Shown in pieces: positions 17,441-26,433 of a DNA stretch of 64,000 nucleotides (position 1 is its first letter; each line of letters starts with the position of its first letter). The stretch is from SYOC01 sp964441775. Its GTDB lineage: Bacteria > Desulfobacterota > Binatia > Bin18. Where the stretch lies: assembly GCA_964441775.1 (NCBI GenBank), contig CAYTVL010000003.1, forward strand, positions 124,001-188,000, written 5' to 3'. The position numbers and the translations under genes are program-made. The notes beneath the pieces are model-generated. The model was not told where the DNA came from. It did no database searches and saw nothing but the letters and a program-made list of their open reading frames with translations.

Positions 17441-17630
17441 GAATACTGCTCCTGTTGCCCGTGTTCCTTCACCAGGCCTATTTATTAATCTATTTTATTT
17501 ATGAACACAACTATTTTTTCAAAACTCGCACCCGGGGGAAGACCCGTTATTGCTGAGCTTGCTGAAGTATGAACGACTCCACCTCGTAGGGAAATCCATT
17601 TGTCATGGGCTGTCAACTTTGCCATGAACC

Positions 17631-18578
17631 TTACCCACGCGGATGAAACTTTTTGTGGACTTCGCGGAGACGTTCGTTCGTCAGATGCGTGTAAATCTGC
17701 GTCGTAGCGATATCGACGTGGCCGAGCATCGCTTGTACGGCGCGCAGATCGGCGCCGCCGTCGAGCAGGTGGGTCGCAAAGGCGTGGCGAAAGGCGTGCG
17801 GGTAAATATGACCACCTTCCGTGCTTTGCAGGGAGTACGATTTCAACAAATGCCAGAAAGCCTGACGCGTCAGCGGTTTGGCCGACCGACCCACGAACAG
17901 AGCGGGGCTTGAACGGCCCTTCAGGAGCGTGGGTCGACCGCCGCGCAGATACTCGTGAATGTTTTCGCGCGCTTTAGTCCCAAGCGGCACGACGCGCTCG
18001 CGCCCGCCTTTGCCGCGCACCCGCAAAAATCCGGCTTCCAGGTTGACTTGCTTCACTTCAAGTTTGACCAGCTCGGACACCCGTAGCCCGGTGGCGTACA
18101 GCAGCTCCAGCATGGCGCGGTCGCGCAGCCCCAGCGGTGTGGATGGGTCCGGCTTCTCTAACACCGCCTCGACTTGAGAGCGCGAAGGTGCATGCGGCAA
18201 TGGACGGCCAATCTTGGGCAGGAGCATGTGGGCTGTGGGATCGCCGTTGGGTAAAGTCTCGTCTCGCGCCAGAAAGCGATAAAAACGTCGGAGCGTCGTG
18301 AGCACCCGGGCCTGACTCCGTGCGGAAAGTCCGCGATCACGTAAAGACGTGAGAAATCCCACCAGATGGCGTGACCCCACCGCGCGCAGGTCGTCAACCT
18401 CTTGAGTAGCGACATAGCGACGCAACTCCGCAAGGTCGCGCCCATACGCTTCAACGGTATTAGCAGCCAGTCCCTTCTCAACCGTGATATAGGCGAGAAA
18501 CGCGTCAACATGGACATCAGTGGCGGAAGGCTTCCCGGACGGTTGAGCAAATGGGTTGGTCTCGACGGCGTCGCTCAT
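17631..18578 (-). CDS. xerD: Site-specific tyrosine recombinase XerD-like
   Basis: The 315-residue recombinase should resolve chromosome dimers at dif with a XerC partner. The N-terminal SAM-like core-binding domain (FLAYITVEKGLAANTVEAYG) precedes the catalytic domain. Active-site residues are visible: Arg in LYATGLRVSEL, the HxxR in HAFRHAFATHLLDGGA, His in MLGHVDIATTQ and Tyr in IYTHL. Length is near the usual 300. The ATG overlaps the glnD stop (TGATG), with GAGG just upstream; a GTG one codon earlier is possible. XerC versus XerD cannot be fully separated without alignment, and no dif site was seen. Confidence 0.93.
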   Translation of the reverse strand: MSDAVETNPFAQPSGKPSATDVHVDAFLAYITVEKGLAANTVEAYGRDLAELRRYVATQEVDDLRAVGSRHLVGFLTSLRDRGLSARSQARVLTTLRRFYRFLARDETLPNGDPTAHMLLPKIGRPLPHAPSRSQVEAVLEKPDPSTPLGLRDRAMLELLYATGLRVSELVKLEVKQVNLEAGFLRVRGKGGRERVVPLGTKARENIHEYLRGGRPTLLKGRSSPALFVGRSAKPLTRQAFWHLLKSYSLQSTEGGHIYPHAFRHAFATHLLDGGADLRAVQAMLGHVDIATTQIYTHLTNERLREVHKKFHPRG

Positions 18579-21307
18579 CACATCCTCACTTCACTCCCGA
18601 CAAGTCGCTCTCGCAAAGCGTTGGCCAAGGTTTGCGGATCAACCACTCTGCGGCCATCTCGTTCAGTCACATAGAAAACATCGAGCACTTGATCAACATT
18701 CGTCGTGATTTTCGCAAGATGAATTTGCAATTGCAACTGGAACAAGGCGTAGGTGACCGAGAATAGGAACCCCATTCGGTCCGGCGCGGTCACGTCGACC
18801 AGGGTGTAGTCGGGTGAGCTTTCATTCTCAACCGTGACCTCGGTCGGAACGCGCGAATTCAGCCTCGTTAACAAAGAGGGCGCTTGTGTACTGCGCAGCA
18901 TTTCTTCCATCGTACGTTTGCCGCTCAACACATCATCAAGCCGGCCATAGACGCGTGTCCAGGTGTCTTGATCCATCACGACATCGCGTCGGTCCAAATG
19001 CGATACGCGGAACACATCAAGCGCCACCCCATCGCGGCTGGTGGAAATCCGCGCGCTGACGACGTTGAGGGTATTGGTCGCTAACACGCCGGTCAACATA
19101 GCAAACAAGCCGGGGCGGTCTTGCGTCACGATCGTCATTTCACTGAACTCTCGTTCGGGGAAATGGACGACGGAAGCGCGATGCAATTCATTCGCTCCTT
19201 CGGCCTGACCGTGGCGAAAACGATTCACCAATTGGAAATGCCCAGGCACGGACTCTTCGGGCGTGGAAAGAAAATAGGTATCCGGCATTGTGTCCAAAAA
19301 CGCGGCCACCTGTTCCACCGTCCCGCTCATCGCTAGTCCGCGCGCAAGCCGTTCTTTACAGCGGAGCAAGCGCGCTTCTCTCTCTTCCTCAAGGGATTCA
19401 CCTTTTTCAAACCGCTCCAAGGTGCGTCGGTACAATTCGTCGAGCAACCCGCCTTTCCACGCATTCCACACCTTGGGCCCAACCGCTTTCATATCGGCAA
19501 AAGTCAAAATAAAGAGCTTCTTCAGAAGAGCCGGATTGCCAATGGTCTTCGCGAAGTTCGCAATCACCGCGTCGTCGGACAGATCTCGGCGCTGCGCGAT
19601 ATGGGACATGAAGAGATGGTGCAGCACCAACAGGTACCACTCGCGGGTTTCATCTGGAGAGAGTTGCCAGCGCACCGCCGCCGAGTTCACCATCTTGGCG
19701 CCACGCTCCGAGTGTTCTTGTCCGTAGCCCTTGCCAACATCATGAAAAAGCATCGAGAGGAAGAGGATTTCCACACCGTCAACTTCGCGCATGACTTGTG
19801 TGAGTAGCGGCATCTCGCTTTTATAGTCGCCCTCGCGCAGCCGCTCCATTTCGGCGACGCCGTGCAGCGTATGTTCATCCACCGTGAAGACGTGATAGAG
19901 ATCGCGCTGCGTCCGCCAACGCAAGTGGCGGAACTCGGGCAGCAACCACTCCAAAACGCCGACTTCGTGCATCTCGCGCAGCGTCGGCGTTACGCGTTGC
20001 TTCCACTTGAGGATCGCAAAAAAAGCCTCGCGCACTTCCGGAGACGCGGCAAAATCTGGAGCGGCGGCGGCGATCGTGTCACGCACTAACTGGCGGGTGT
20101 CTTCTTCCACGCGCACGCCGTGCCGCTGGGCATCGTGAAAAATAGTGACAATGTTGAGCGGCGCTTGCGCAAAAATTCCCGCCTTGGTGACGACAAGTGT
20201 CCCGTCTACGATGCGCACTCCGTCGCGAATCGTGCGTCCACGTGGTCGTCCGAAAAGGCCCACGAAGCGAGGCGCTCCGCGACAGCGCTCAAACATAGAG
20301 CGGGCGAATTCAGCAATGACCGTAGCGTGTCCATAATAACAGCGCATGAAGCTGGTCACGTCGACAAAACCAAAGACGGACGCCAGTTGATCCTGATACT
20401 CAAATGTTAACTGGTCCTGCTCGTCCTGCGCGAGAATATGCAATCCATTCCGCACCTTCCAGAGAAAATCACGCGCCTCGTCCACCGCTTCGATCAACGC
20501 AGCGGAAAGCACGCCTTTCGCGATCAGCTCTCGCAATTCCTTCACTTTGTATTTCACTTTCGCCAACCATCCGGCGGTATGCAGGTCGCGCAGCCCCCCT
20601 ATCCCTTCCTTCAGATTGGGTTCAAGCATGTAGATGGAGCCGCCATATTTGAGATGACGCTCGTGGCTCTCTTGCGCTTTGTCTTGAAAGAATCGATCGG
20701 CGTGCTTACCCACAATTTCCCGTTCCATCGCGAGGACGAATTCTTGTTTGAGCGTTTCGTCTCCGCAGAGGTAACGGTTATCGAGCAGCGACGTTTTGAC
20801 GGTGAGATCCTGGTTCGCCAGACGCACGCACATAGGCACGTTCCGCACGGATTGCCCCACCACAAAGCCAGCGTCCATCAGACTGTAGTAGATCGTCTCA
20901 CACACTGTCTCGACATACGGTGTGACTTTCCAAGGGTGCAGAAACAAGAGGTCAATATCGGAATAGAGATTCAGTTCGCCACGGCCATAGCCGCCCAGGG
21001 CAAAAACCGCACAGCGTTGTTTGAGCTGGGTGTAACGACGCACGTACAAACGCGTGGCGGCGTCAAAGAGATAACTCACTAAACGATCGATCTGTTGCGT
21101 ATACAGCTCGACGACGGTGACGCCATCGGCCCCAGCGGCGTGCAGTTTCGCCATCTCTTCCCGCACCTGAGCGTGGTACGTCTTGCTAATATCTCGAAGA
21201 TTAAGACGAGGATCGGCGGCTTCATCGAAGTCAGCGGAAGGAAGCGGCGGCAAGTCGACGGACGACGGCGGTGCGGAGGAAAGCCTTCTCACTACAGTCT
21301 CGCTCAT
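18578..21307 (-). CDS. glnD: Bifunctional uridylyltransferase/uridylyl-removing enzyme
   Basis: This 909-residue enzyme senses glutamine and modifies PII proteins. The nucleotidyltransferase motif GGYGRGELNLYSDIDLLFL lies at about 105-123 with Asp at 117 and 119. The HD domain for the uridylyl-removing activity has LFHDVGKGYGQEHSERG near residue 520. Two C-terminal ACT domains follow (EMTIVTQDRPGLFAMLTGVL and LVDVTAPDRMGFLFSVTYAL). Length matches the family. The ATG overlaps the amidase stop (ATGA) and its own stop overlaps xerD. No PII or glnA gene is in the window. Confidence 0.96.
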   Translation of the reverse strand: MSETVVRRLSSAPPSSVDLPPLPSADFDEAADPRLNLRDISKTYHAQVREEMAKLHAAGADGVTVVELYTQQIDRLVSYLFDAATRLYVRRYTQLKQRCAVFALGGYGRGELNLYSDIDLLFLHPWKVTPYVETVCETIYYSLMDAGFVVGQSVRNVPMCVRLANQDLTVKTSLLDNRYLCGDETLKQEFVLAMEREIVGKHADRFFQDKAQESHERHLKYGGSIYMLEPNLKEGIGGLRDLHTAGWLAKVKYKVKELRELIAKGVLSAALIEAVDEARDFLWKVRNGLHILAQDEQDQLTFEYQDQLASVFGFVDVTSFMRCYYGHATVIAEFARSMFERCRGAPRFVGLFGRPRGRTIRDGVRIVDGTLVVTKAGIFAQAPLNIVTIFHDAQRHGVRVEEDTRQLVRDTIAAAAPDFAASPEVREAFFAILKWKQRVTPTLREMHEVGVLEWLLPEFRHLRWRTQRDLYHVFTVDEHTLHGVAEMERLREGDYKSEMPLLTQVMREVDGVEILFLSMLFHDVGKGYGQEHSERGAKMVNSAAVRWQLSPDETREWYLLVLHHLFMSHIAQRRDLSDDAVIANFAKTIGNPALLKKLFILTFADMKAVGPKVWNAWKGGLLDELYRRTLERFEKGESLEEEREARLLRCKERLARGLAMSGTVEQVAAFLDTMPDTYFLSTPEESVPGHFQLVNRFRHGQAEGANELHRASVVHFPEREFSEMTIVTQDRPGLFAMLTGVLATNTLNVVSARISTSRDGVALDVFRVSHLDRRDVVMDQDTWTRVYGRLDDVLSGKRTMEEMLRSTQAPSLLTRLNSRVPTEVTVENESSPDYTLVDVTAPDRMGFLFSVTYALFQLQLQIHLAKITTNVDQVLDVFYVTERDGRRVVDPQTLANALRERLVGSEVRM

Positions 21308-22578
21308 AAGCTTTTCCTCGTCTGTTCGGTGCGTAGAAAACGTGCAATCCCCAGAAATAAACCTTCAGCCAAAGCCTCCTGATATTGCGGCGCCGCGAGA
21401 TATTTCCCTTCGACGCGATGAGAGATAAACGCGGTCTCGACCAGCACGCACGGCATCTGCGCGCCCACCAACACGTAGAACGGCCCTTTCTTGACGCCGA
21501 GATTCTGCACGGCGGCGTATTCTTCTTTTGCTCTGGACACAACGGCATCCTGGAGATTGCGCGCCAGCGCGATGGACTCTTCTTCCTTACCGCTTTGAAT
21601 CATGTCACTCAACAAATACGCTAGCCCCTCAACGTGGCGATCGCCACCGGGTCGTACGCCGTTTTCCAAGGAGGCCAGACGAATAGTCGCCCGGTCGTTG
21701 GTGTTGTTGAGATAATACGTTTCCACGCCCTGCAAATCCGCATTGACGCTGGCGTTGGCGTGAATAGACACAAACAGGTCCGCTTTGGCGGCGTTGGCTC
21801 GTGCGATGCGCTCTTCCAGCGGAATAAACACATCAGTGGTGCGCGTGTAGAGCACTTTCACCGGCAGCCGGGCTGACAGCTTGCGTTCGAGCCGTTTACA
21901 GATCGCCAGCACCACGTCTTTCTCGGCAACGCGGCCTACGCCAATCGCTCCGGGATCTTTGCCGCCGTGGCCAGGATCCAGCATCACGACAAGAGAAGGC
22001 GCCGGAGGGACCGGGGGCTCCGGCTTTGCTCGCACGGGAGTAGTGACAAGCGGTTCCCGCTTGCGTCGTCCCTGCACACCTCCGCGGACGTCGATAATCA
22101 GGCGATACGGGGTATAGAGGGAGAAGATTTTATAATCGTCAATCTTTTCAATATCGAGCACCACACGCGCGGTCGTCGGCGAGAACTGCCCCGTCCGCAC
22201 TTGCTGCAAGAGGCCGTCATAAATGGCCACTGATTGCGGCGTGTTTGGTCCTCTCCGCGCCGGAGCAAAGTCGATCACCAAGCGTGCAGGTCGATTATTG
22301 CCCGGCTCAGCTTGCGCGACAAACAGGTTGTGACGTACTTCGTCGGAGAGTGTGATGATCACGCGGGTATAATCAGCCGCAGAGACATGAGACACTCGTT
22401 GTAGGACCACTTTCTGCTCCGAGGCCGCAGCCGCCTGAGAGGGAAATGCGAGCAGGAAACTACTGGTTAGCCACGTGGTGTAAAAAAGTGGAGAAAAGAG
22501 CAAGAAGAAAGAGGAAGGCCAATATCGGGAAGCTCTGCGCTCTTCATTCATACGCGCTATCGTAAGCCAATCAATCAT
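21304..22578 (-). CDS. N-acetylmuramoyl-L-alanine amidase with AMIN domain
   Basis: The 424-residue periplasmic enzyme cleaves the amide between MurNAc and the stem peptide. A hydrophobic signal segment (about 22-50) is followed by an AMIN domain (residues about 58-155, RVIITLSDEVRHNLFVAQAE) and a zinc-dependent Amidase_3 domain with VMLDPGHGGKDPGAIG, a conserved Glu in VAEKDVVLAI, LFVSIHANAS and the late Glu in VLVETAFISH. No clear ribosome-binding site precedes the first start; a second ATG at 22551 is possible. It overlaps glnD and follows ahcY by about 50 bases, separated by a hairpin. Confidence 0.93.
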   Translation of the reverse strand: MIDWLTIARMNEERRASRYWPSSFFLLFSPLFYTTWLTSSFLLAFPSQAAAASEQKVVLQRVSHVSAADYTRVIITLSDEVRHNLFVAQAEPGNNRPARLVIDFAPARRGPNTPQSVAIYDGLLQQVRTGQFSPTTARVVLDIEKIDDYKIFSLYTPYRLIIDVRGGVQGRRKREPLVTTPVRAKPEPPVPPAPSLVVMLDPGHGGKDPGAIGVGRVAEKDVVLAICKRLERKLSARLPVKVLYTRTTDVFIPLEERIARANAAKADLFVSIHANASVNADLQGVETYYLNNTNDRATIRLASLENGVRPGGDRHVEGLAYLLSDMIQSGKEEESIALARNLQDAVVSRAKEEYAAVQNLGVKKGPFYVLVGAQMPCVLVETAFISHRVEGKYLAAPQYQEALAEGLFLGIARFLRTEQTRKSL

Positions 22579-22584
22579 ACGGTG

Positions 22585-22618
22585 GAGGGCAATTCTCTCG
22601 ATGCGGAGAGTTGCCCTC
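22585..22618 (-). terminator. Hairpin between ahcY and the amidase gene
   Basis: On the minus strand GAGGGCAA-C-TCTC and GAGA-A-TTGCCCTC form an 8+4 bp stem with one mismatch and an 8-base loop. It ends six bases before the amidase start codon, where no ribosome-binding site is seen. It lacks a U-tract, so it may be a partial terminator or an mRNA-processing or translational control element. Confidence 0.45.
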
Positions 22619-22630
22619 TCGCGATTACAC

Positions 22631-23902
22631 TCAAGTGCCGAATTCCCATGAGGACAGATATTTTTTCTGCTCAGGGGTTAAGCGATCAAACTTGACGCCC
22701 ATGCCCGCGAGTTTGAGGGTGGCGACCTGATCCTCAACCTTTTTTGGAACCAGGTGCACGCTATGATCAAGTTTGCCGTCGTTTTCCACGGCCCAACGCA
22801 CGGTGAGCGCTTGCGTAGCGAAGCTCATGTCCATCACCGCCGCAGGATGCCCCTCAGCCGCAGCGAGGTTCACGAGCCGTCCTTCGCCGAGCAAATAGAG
22901 GCAGCGACCGTTGGGCAAATAGTAGGCGTCTACATTCGGACGAACATCCTTTTCTACTTTCTTTGCCATGCTCGTCAACGCCTTGACGTCGATCTCCACA
23001 TCAAAGTGACCAGAGTTGCACAGGATCGCCCCATCTTTCATGAGGAGGAAGTGTTCCTTGCGAATGACGCCGACATCTCCGGTCAAGGTAATAAACAACT
23101 CGCCCTCGCGCGCCGCGTCGCGGATCGGCATGACGCGAAACCCGTCCATCGCCGCTTCTAAAGCGCGGATGGGATTCACTTCCGTCACCGTGACCTGCGC
23201 TCCCATGCCGCGTGCGCGCATCGCCACGCCCTTCCCGCACCAGCCGTAGCCGGCGACAACTACATTTGCACCGGCAAGAAGAATGCTCGTCGCCCGCAGC
23301 ACGCCATCGAGGGTGGACTGCCCGGTGCCGTAGCGATTGTCAAACAGATATTTTGTGTCCGCGTCATTGACCGCCACCACGGGCAACTTGAGCACGCCCT
23401 TTTGTTCCATCGCGCGCAAGCGAATGACGCCCGTCGTGGTTTCTTCCATACTGGCGCAGATCCGGTCTGAGTGCTTCGTGTAGATGGGATCAGTATGCAG
23501 CAGCGACACCAGATCGGCGCCGTCGTCTAGCGTCACCACAGGTTTGTGATCGAGCACCTGTCGCAGGTGCTGATAATAGGATTTTTGGTTTTCTCCGCGA
23601 ATGGCAAAAGTGGGAATACCTTCTTTCACCAGCGCAGCGGCAGAGTCATCTTGTGTGGACAAAGGATTGGACGCGCAGAGCATCACATCCGCGCCACCCG
23701 CTTGAAAGGTACGCATGAGATTCGCTGTCTCCGCCGTCACATGCAGACAAGCGGAGAGCTTCATGCCTTTCAGCGGTTGGGTGCGAGCAAAAATCTCACG
23801 CACTTTACGCAGGACCGGCATGTGTTGATCCGCCCAATCCACGCGCTTCTTGCCAGTCACCGCCAGTTTCAGGTCTTTTACATCTCCTCGTTGGGATCCC
23901 AT
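22631..23902 (-). CDS. ahcY: Adenosylhomocysteinase
   Basis: The 423-residue NAD-dependent enzyme splits S-adenosylhomocysteine into adenosine and homocysteine, regenerating the methyl cycle. Family blocks are present: GVIRLRAMEQKGVLKLPVVA, FDNRYGTGQSTLDG, the NAD-binding GYGWCGKGVAMRARGMGAQV and LCNSGHFDVEID. Length matches the 420-470 range. AAGGAG precedes the ATG. It is 28 bases downstream of metK, so the two form an operon for S-adenosylmethionine supply and recycling. Confidence 0.97.
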   Translation of the reverse strand: MGSQRGDVKDLKLAVTGKKRVDWADQHMPVLRKVREIFARTQPLKGMKLSACLHVTAETANLMRTFQAGGADVMLCASNPLSTQDDSAAALVKEGIPTFAIRGENQKSYYQHLRQVLDHKPVVTLDDGADLVSLLHTDPIYTKHSDRICASMEETTTGVIRLRAMEQKGVLKLPVVAVNDADTKYLFDNRYGTGQSTLDGVLRATSILLAGANVVVAGYGWCGKGVAMRARGMGAQVTVTEVNPIRALEAAMDGFRVMPIRDAAREGELFITLTGDVGVIRKEHFLLMKDGAILCNSGHFDVEIDVKALTSMAKKVEKDVRPNVDAYYLPNGRCLYLLGEGRLVNLAAAEGHPAAVMDMSFATQALTVRWAVENDGKLDHSVHLVPKKVEDQVATLKLAGMGVKFDRLTPEQKKYLSSWEFGT

Positions 23903-23930
23903 AATACTCCTTACCTACCTCCACTACGGC

Positions 23931-25103
23931 TTAATGCGCCGCTCGTTGTAGTTCTTCTACACGGTCAAGACGTTCCCAGGTAAATAGGCCGCCTAAAGAC
24001 GGACGGCCAAAATGCCCGTAGGACGCCGTCGGTCGATAGATTGGCCGTTTCAATTGTAAAGTTTTAATAATCTCCGCAGGCCGCAAATCGAAATGCTCGC
24101 GGACGATCTCAGCAAGCCGGTCATCCGACACAGCTCCAGTGCCGAACGAATCCACTAGCACGGACACGGGCTGCGCCACGCCGATCGCGTAGGCGACCTG
24201 CACCTCGCAGCGTTTGGCCAGACCAGCAGCCACCAAATTTTTGGCGATGTATCGCGCCATGTAGGCGGCAGAGCGATCGACTTTTGACGGGTCCTTGCCA
24301 GAGAATGCGCCGCCGCCGTGCCGCCCATACCCCCCGTAGGTGTCGACAATGATCTTGCGCCCCGTCAATCCGCAATCGGCAAAAGGCCCGCCATGCACAA
24401 AGCGCCCGGTCGGATTCACCATGAACACCGTTTTTCCGTCGAGGAACTCAGGGGGCACCACCCGCTTGATGACTTCTTCCACCACCGCTTCTTTGATCAC
24501 ATTGTACTGCACGTCGGGATGATGCTGAGCCGAAATCAATACCGTATCTGCGCGCACTGGTCTGCCATCACGATATTGGACAGTTACTTGGGACTTACTG
24601 TCAGGGCGGAGAAACGGCAACTGGCCGCTCTTGCGCGCCTGCGTCAACGCTTCCATTAAGCGATGCGCGGTATAAATGGGAAAGGGCATGAATTCCTTGG
24701 TTTCATCACAAGCAAACCCAAACATCATGCCTTGGTCGCCTGCGCCTTGCTCTTTATGCAAGCCTTCGCCTTCAGTCACTCCCTGTGAAATATCCGGCGA
24801 TTGGAGTCCAATGGCCGTTAAAATGGCGCACGTGTCTGCGTCAAATCCTAACTGCGAACTCGTGTAGCCAATATCTCGCACCACGTCCCGAGCCAGGTCA
24901 GCATAATTAATCTGCGCTTTTGTCGTGATTTCGCCGGCAATAACAACCATGCCGGTCTTTGCCAAGGTTTCACAGGCCACGCGACTCTCAGGATCTTGCG
25001 CAAGCGCCGCATCCAAGACCGCGTCTGAAACCTGGTCGCACAGTTTGTCGGGATGGCCTTCCGAGACCGATTCCGAGGTGAACAAAAAATCCTTCGCCGC
25101 CAT
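23931..25103 (-). CDS. metK: S-adenosylmethionine synthetase
   Basis: The 390-residue enzyme makes S-adenosylmethionine from methionine and ATP. Typical blocks are FTSESVSEGHPDKLCDQVSD, GAGDQGMMFGFACDE, the phosphate loop GGAFSGKDPSKVDRSAAYMA and the C-terminal YGHFGRP. AAGGAGAG lies before the ATG. It leads an operon with ahcY and has its own promoter and a strong hairpin in the leader. I saw no SAM riboswitch core. Confidence 0.97.
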   Translation of the reverse strand: MAAKDFLFTSESVSEGHPDKLCDQVSDAVLDAALAQDPESRVACETLAKTGMVVIAGEITTKAQINYADLARDVVRDIGYTSSQLGFDADTCAILTAIGLQSPDISQGVTEGEGLHKEQGAGDQGMMFGFACDETKEFMPFPIYTAHRLMEALTQARKSGQLPFLRPDSKSQVTVQYRDGRPVRADTVLISAQHHPDVQYNVIKEAVVEEVIKRVVPPEFLDGKTVFMVNPTGRFVHGGPFADCGLTGRKIIVDTYGGYGRHGGGAFSGKDPSKVDRSAAYMARYIAKNLVAAGLAKRCEVQVAYAIGVAQPVSVLVDSFGTGAVSDDRLAEIVREHFDLRPAEIIKTLQLKRPIYRPTASYGHFGRPSLGGLFTWERLDRVEELQRAAH

Positions 25104-25123
25104 ATTGCGTCTCTCCTTGTCAC

Positions 25124-25188
25124 GCCGTTCTTGATAGGAAGGGCAAGAACGGCAGGCGCATCTAATAGAATCCCTCCTGGAGCGTCAA
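25124..25188 (-). promoter_or_regulatory. metK promoter with leader hairpin
   Basis: On the minus strand TTGACG (25183-25188), 17 bases and TTAGAT (25160-25165) form a promoter. A perfect 10-bp inverted repeat, GCCGTTCTTG (25144-25153) and CAAGAACGGC (25124-25133), with a 10-base spacer, begins about where transcription should start and ends just before the ribosome-binding site. As RNA it would be a 5'-terminal stem-loop; as DNA it could be an operator. Confidence 0.5.
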
Positions 25189-25216
25189 GGGGCAGAAGGA
25201 GGATTTTTTGTCAGCG

Positions 25217-25243
25217 AAAAACTTGTTTTCACTGGAAAAGCAA
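25217..25243 (-). terminator. Terminator after HPr
   Basis: On the minus strand TTG-C-TTTTC pairs with GAAAACAA (one bulged C) and is followed by GTTTTT. It lies immediately after the HPr stop and before the metK promoter. The stem is AT-rich, so strength is uncertain. Confidence 0.4.
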
Positions 25244-25247
25244 ACGC

Positions 25248-25529
25248 TTACTCTTCGTAAAAACGATTCTCCACAACCTTTGTCAGGGCCGCTAACGCCG
25301 CATTGGCGTCGTCTCCGCTCACGCGCACGTCCAGCAGGCTTCCCCGAGGCGCTCCTAATGTCATCAGGTCAAGCATGCTGCGGCCGTTTACGGTTCGGCC
25401 TTCCCAACTGACCTCGACTTCGGCCTTGAGGCCGCTCAGAGCGCGTACGAAGGTCGCCGCCGCACGCGCGTGCAAGCCTTGGATATTCAAAAGCGTCAAT
25501 TGCGTTGATAGGGTGGGCGAAGCAGCCAT
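25248..25529 (-). CDS. HPr family phosphocarrier (NPr-like)
   Basis: The 93-residue protein relays phosphate in the phosphotransferase system. The phosphorylated His is in IQGLHARAA (about residue 20), and the region NGRSMLDLMTLGAPRG has the conserved regulatory Ser position near 51. I placed the start at the ATG at 25529; GAGG is only three bases before it, and a GTG nine bases upstream is possible. It follows rapZ closely. Together with PtsN it suggests a nitrogen-type regulatory PTS rather than sugar uptake. No enzyme I gene is in the window. Confidence 0.9.
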   Translation of the reverse strand: MAASPTLSTQLTLLNIQGLHARAAATFVRALSGLKAEVEVSWEGRTVNGRSMLDLMTLGAPRGSLLDVRVSGDDANAALAALTKVVENRFYEE

Positions 25530-25544
25530 AGACCTCACTAGTCG

Positions 25545-26399
25545 TTACCGTTGTAAATCTCTATGCTGCACTCGCACTTTATACCCCCACTCTTGCATGC
25601 GCGTACGTAATTCTTCAGCAAGCGCCACTGAGCGATGACGGCCTCCCGTGCAGCCAATTGCGATGGTTAAATAACTTTTTCCTTCTCGAAGATACAGCGG
25701 TAGAGTCATCTGCAGCAGCGCGCCGACGTGCTTGAGAAAGTCGCGCGCTTCCGGTTGTTGAAAGACGAAGTCCGCCACTTCTTGATCTTCCCCGGTTTTT
25801 GGCCGTAGGTGCTCAATGAAAAATGGGTTGGGTAAAAAGCGGACATCAAACATGACATCTGCATCGGTAGGCACGCCATATTTATAGCCAAACGATTCGA
25901 TAGTCACAAACAGCGAGGTGGACACGGATGCTTGCGAAAGCAACTGCCGTAACTGGTCGCGTAATTCGTGTACGGTCAGCGCCGAGGTGTCGATGATCTG
26001 ATTGGCCAGCTCGCGCAATCCCACCAAGCGCTCACGTTCGGTGCGAATGCCATGCGCCACCCCCAGATCGCCCACAGCAGGGTGGGGGCGACGTGTTTCA
26101 CTAAAACGACGCAACAATACTTCATCCGCCGCCTCAAAATACAAGATTTCCACGCGCTGCCCCTGACGACGCAAATCTTCCAGCACAGCGGGATATTCTC
26201 GCAACGAGACACGCTCGCGTACATCGATGCCTAACGCCACCCGCGCAATGGGATCTTCGCTTTTCGCGCACAGTTCGAGAAACCGAGGGATAAGCGTTAC
26301 AGGAAGGTTATCGATACAATAATAGCCCAAGTCTTCAAGGACATGGATCGCCGTACTCTTCCCTGAGCCGGAGAGTCCAGTCACAATCACCACGCGCAT
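25545..26399 (-). CDS. rapZ: RNase adapter / nucleotide-binding protein RapZ
   Basis: From the ATG at 26399 the product has 284 residues, equal to E. coli RapZ, and begins directly with the P-loop VTGLSGSGKSTAIHVLEDL. Further family blocks are GYYCIDNLPVTLIP, LGIDVRER, FEAADEVLLRRFSETRRPHP and the C-terminal IGCTGGRHRSVALAEEL. Longer readings to 26492 overlap ptsN and have no ribosome-binding site. In enterics RapZ controls glucosamine-6-phosphate synthase RNAs; outside them its partners are less clear. Located between ptsN and HPr. Confidence 0.94.
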   Translation of the reverse strand: MRVVIVTGLSGSGKSTAIHVLEDLGYYCIDNLPVTLIPRFLELCAKSEDPIARVALGIDVRERVSLREYPAVLEDLRRQGQRVEILYFEAADEVLLRRFSETRRPHPAVGDLGVAHGIRTERERLVGLRELANQIIDTSALTVHELRDQLRQLLSQASVSTSLFVTIESFGYKYGVPTDADVMFDVRFLPNPFFIEHLRPKTGEDQEVADFVFQQPEARDFLKHVGALLQMTLPLYLREGKSYLTIAIGCTGGRHRSVALAEELRTRMQEWGYKVRVQHRDLQR

Positions 26400-26433
26400 G
26401 GGTTGAAACGCTGGGCTTGGCTCCACACTAGTC

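Noticed and set aside
25104..25247. A SAM riboswitch before metK
   Set aside because: The leader is too short and has only one simple hairpin. The multi-helix SAM-I, SAM-II or SAM-IV core was not seen.
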